DNA of 7,908 bases. It comes from Citromicrobium sp. GTDB lineage: Bacteria; Pseudomonadota; Alphaproteobacteria; Sphingomonadales; Sphingomonadaceae. A program made the translations under genes and the position numbers. This document shows, piece by piece, positions 6,966 through 7,908 of the stretch. The stretch covers positions 1 to 7,908 of the forward strand of contig QFNA01000091.1 of NCBI GenBank assembly GCA_003248395.1, read 5' to 3'. Below the pieces are notes generated by a model. It saw nothing but the letters and a program-made list of their open reading frames with translations, did no database searches and was not told where the DNA came from. Position 1 is the first letter of the stretch. The number at the start of each line of letters is the position of its first letter.

Positions 6966-7589
6966 TCAATCGAGCAATGCGGGGCACTGCACCCTTGCAG
7001 CCAGGCGAGCGAAATCGCCGAGCGACAGCGTGTTCTCGAACACCAGCCCGTAATGCCGCTCGCGGCGCCAGCGCACCTTGGCCTGCGTCTCGAACAGTCC
7101 GCTTGCCGACAGCTCGACTGTCTGATCGATGGCGAGCGGCGCGTCGCATTCGACCCGCGCTCCCTGCTGCGAAAGGTTGATCGTGACCGCGTCGAGCGAC
7201 GCGCCATTCGCCCGGATGCGGCACGGCACGACGAGGTCGAGCCGGATCTGCCGCTTGGGATAGATCGAGGTTTCGCGGATCAGCCCGTCGACCTCGACCG
7301 GTTCGGCAAACCGGTAGCTCGCCTCGCTCGCCCCGCGACGGACCTCGTGGATCGCATAGCTTTCGCCGTTCTGCAGCACGATCGCCATGGCAGGATCGGC
7401 AGGCGGCGTGTGAAAGGTGCGCAGCGATATGCCCGTCGTGGAGACATCGCGGATGACGCAGACGAACTCGCCCTTGCCGCAGGCCAGCTTGGCCGCCCGG
7501 ATCAGCGAGATATAGCGCGGCGCGCCGCGCTGGTCGGCGGTATCCTCCGTCGTATGCTCGCGTGCGCCGATATCGGCGGAATAGTCCAT
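6966..7589 (-). CDS. Tandem PilZ-domain protein, putative c-di-GMP receptor
   Basis: A 207-residue cytoplasmic protein made of two PilZ domains; PilZ domains bind cyclic di-GMP and alter motility, surface growth or polysaccharide output. Domain 1 (about 21-100) has both binding motifs: Arg21-x3-Arg25 (RGAPR) and DVSTTG (48-53). Domain 2 (about 111-200) has NLSQQG (138-143) and the terminal VRWRRERHYGLVF strands (172-184), but KRQIR (112-116) puts Lys at the first arginine position, so its ligand binding may be weaker or lost. No signal peptide, membrane segment or output domain is visible. The start at ATG 7589 is chosen because domain 1 follows after a short acidic lead. The frame continues to TTG 7676 (with ATG 7661), but those 29 residues are strongly basic and look like translated leader. 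No strong ribosome site is seen at either start. It lies downstream of tRNA-Leu on the same strand. The target process is unknown. Confidence 0.85.
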   Translation of the reverse strand: MDYSADIGAREHTTEDTADQRGAPRYISLIRAAKLACGKGEFVCVIRDVSTTGISLRTFHTPPADPAMAIVLQNGESYAIHEVRRGASEASYRFAEPVEVDGLIRETSIYPKRQIRLDLVVPCRIRANGASLDAVTINLSQQGARVECDAPLAIDQTVELSASGLFETQAKVRWRRERHYGLVFENTLSLGDFARLAARVQCPALLD

Positions 7590-7680
7590 CTTCAGCGTAC
7601 CCCGTAGCCGCGCGCGCCGCGGCGCCCGAAACCTGCCGGACTCTCCGGCCCGTCCACCCATCCGGATACGGAGCAAGGAG

Positions 7681-7695
7681 TTAATGCGAAGCTAA
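7681..7695. promoter_or_regulatory. CtrA-box-like sequence upstream of the PilZ gene
   Basis: TTAA (7681-7684), seven bases, then CTAA (7692-7695) matches seven of eight positions of the alphaproteobacterial CtrA site TTAA-N7-TTAA. It lies about 92-106 bp before the PilZ start at 7589. CtrA controls motility and c-di-GMP genes in many alphaproteobacteria, so the position makes sense. A single imperfect match is weak evidence. Confidence 0.3.
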
Positions 7696-7719
7696 GAGGC
7701 AGCACTTCCGGGCTTCGCA
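7685..7719. repeat. 8-bp inverted repeat between the PilZ gene and tRNA-Leu
   Basis: TGCGAAGC (7685-7692) and GCTTCGCA (7712-7719) are perfect complements with a 19-base spacer. No T-run follows on either strand, so it is not a plain intrinsic terminator. It could fold in the leader RNA of the PilZ gene or be a protein-binding dyad. Confidence 0.4.
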
Positions 7720-7740
7720 GCGGGGCCAATGGGGCCGTCA

Positions 7741-7795
7741 CGACGCGAAAAGTGCCACGGACAACGATGACCGCGTCGAACCTGTCAAAGGACAG
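7741..7795. repeat. Two more inverted repeats downstream of tRNA-Leu
   Basis: CGACGCG (7741-7747) pairs with CGCGTCG (7772-7778) over 24 bases. CTGTC (7782-7786) pairs with GACAG (7791-7795) around AAAG. The second lies 18 bases beyond the tRNA 3' end on the minus strand and could mark RNA processing or weak termination. On the minus strand TTGACA (7788-7783) also resembles a -35 hexamer, but no convincing -10 follows it. The rest of 7590-7813 shows no gene. Confidence 0.3.
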
Positions 7796-7813
7796 ACCGG
7801 AATTGCCGAGACG

Positions 7814-7898
7814 TGGTGCGGGTGGCGGGACTCGAACCCGCACGAGCAAAGCTCAGGGGATTTTAAGTCCCCGGCGTCTACCATTCCGCCACACCCGC
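7814..7898 (-). tRNA. tRNA-Leu (anticodon UAA)
   Basis: An 85-nt class II tRNA with encoded CCA. The acceptor arms GCGGGTG (7898-7892) and CACCCGC (7824-7818) pair perfectly, followed by discriminator A and CCA (7816-7814). The D arm has GCG/CGC around GAATGGTAGA. The anticodon stem GGGGA/TCCCC closes the loop CTTAAAA, giving anticodon TAA (7865-7863). The long variable arm folds as GAGC-TTT-GCTC, typical of Leu. The T arm is GCGGG-TTCGAGT-CCCGC. It reads UUA and UUG codons, which are rare in DNA this rich in GC. Only 10 bases lie beyond its 5' end in the window, so its promoter is mostly outside. Confidence 0.97.
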
Positions 7899-7908
7899 GA
7901 AAGCGCCA

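Noticed and set aside
7592..7849. An 85-codon minus-strand frame overlapping the tRNA and the PilZ leader
   Set aside because: It begins inside the tRNA gene, has no ribosome site and resembles no protein family.
7814..7908. tRNA-Leu gene as a possible integration site for a mobile element
   Set aside because: No integrase, direct repeat of the tRNA 3' end, or change in composition is visible in the window.

Overview
The window is GC-rich DNA in which coding sequence fills nearly everything. Gene content and protein flavour point to an alphaproteobacterium, most likely Sphingomonadales and possibly Erythrobacteraceae: a 180-kDa-type NAD-glutamate dehydrogenase, a CYP153-like P450, a class I ferredoxin reductase, a tandem PilZ protein, and a tRNA with encoded CCA. 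The taxonomic call is inference from family resemblance; no rRNA or other marker is present.

Layout from left to right: (1) 2-2563 (+), the C-terminal 853 codons of a large NAD-dependent glutamate dehydrogenase, whose 5' half lies outside the window. (2) 2626-3852 (+), a FAD/NAD(P)H ferredoxin reductase. (3) 3836-4897 (-), queG, the last enzyme of queuosine synthesis, converging on the reductase with a 17-bp 3' overlap. (4) 4898-5042, a 145-bp divergent intergenic region with a TGACA-N4-TGTCA dyad overlapping a TTGACA -35-like hexamer. (5) 5043-6389 (+), a cytochrome P450 that resembles the CYP153 alkane/alicycle hydroxylases. (6) 6432-6938 (+), an MsrB-type methionine sulfoxide reductase with a Tat-type lipoprotein signal. 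(7) 6966-7589 (-), a protein of two PilZ domains. (8) 7814-7898 (-), tRNA-Leu(UAA). The 224-bp stretch 7590-7813 between the PilZ gene and the tRNA has no convincing gene but contains several inverted repeats and a CtrA-box-like sequence.

Most of the window is housekeeping: glutamate catabolism, tRNA modification, a tRNA, oxidative repair and c-di-GMP response. The accessory theme is the P450 and ferredoxin reductase, which could be two of the three parts of a class I monooxygenase system (reductase, [2Fe-2S] ferredoxin, P450). They are not in one operon here: queG lies between them on the other strand, and no ferredoxin gene is visible. Pairing them is therefore a hypothesis.

I saw no mobile element, CRISPR array, phage gene, toxin-antitoxin pair or defence system. 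Nothing in the window looks like a wholly new system. The points most worth following are the regulatory dyads at 2615-2629 and 4968-4981, the divergent CYP153-like enzyme, and the lipoprotein MsrB without the usual resolving cysteine.
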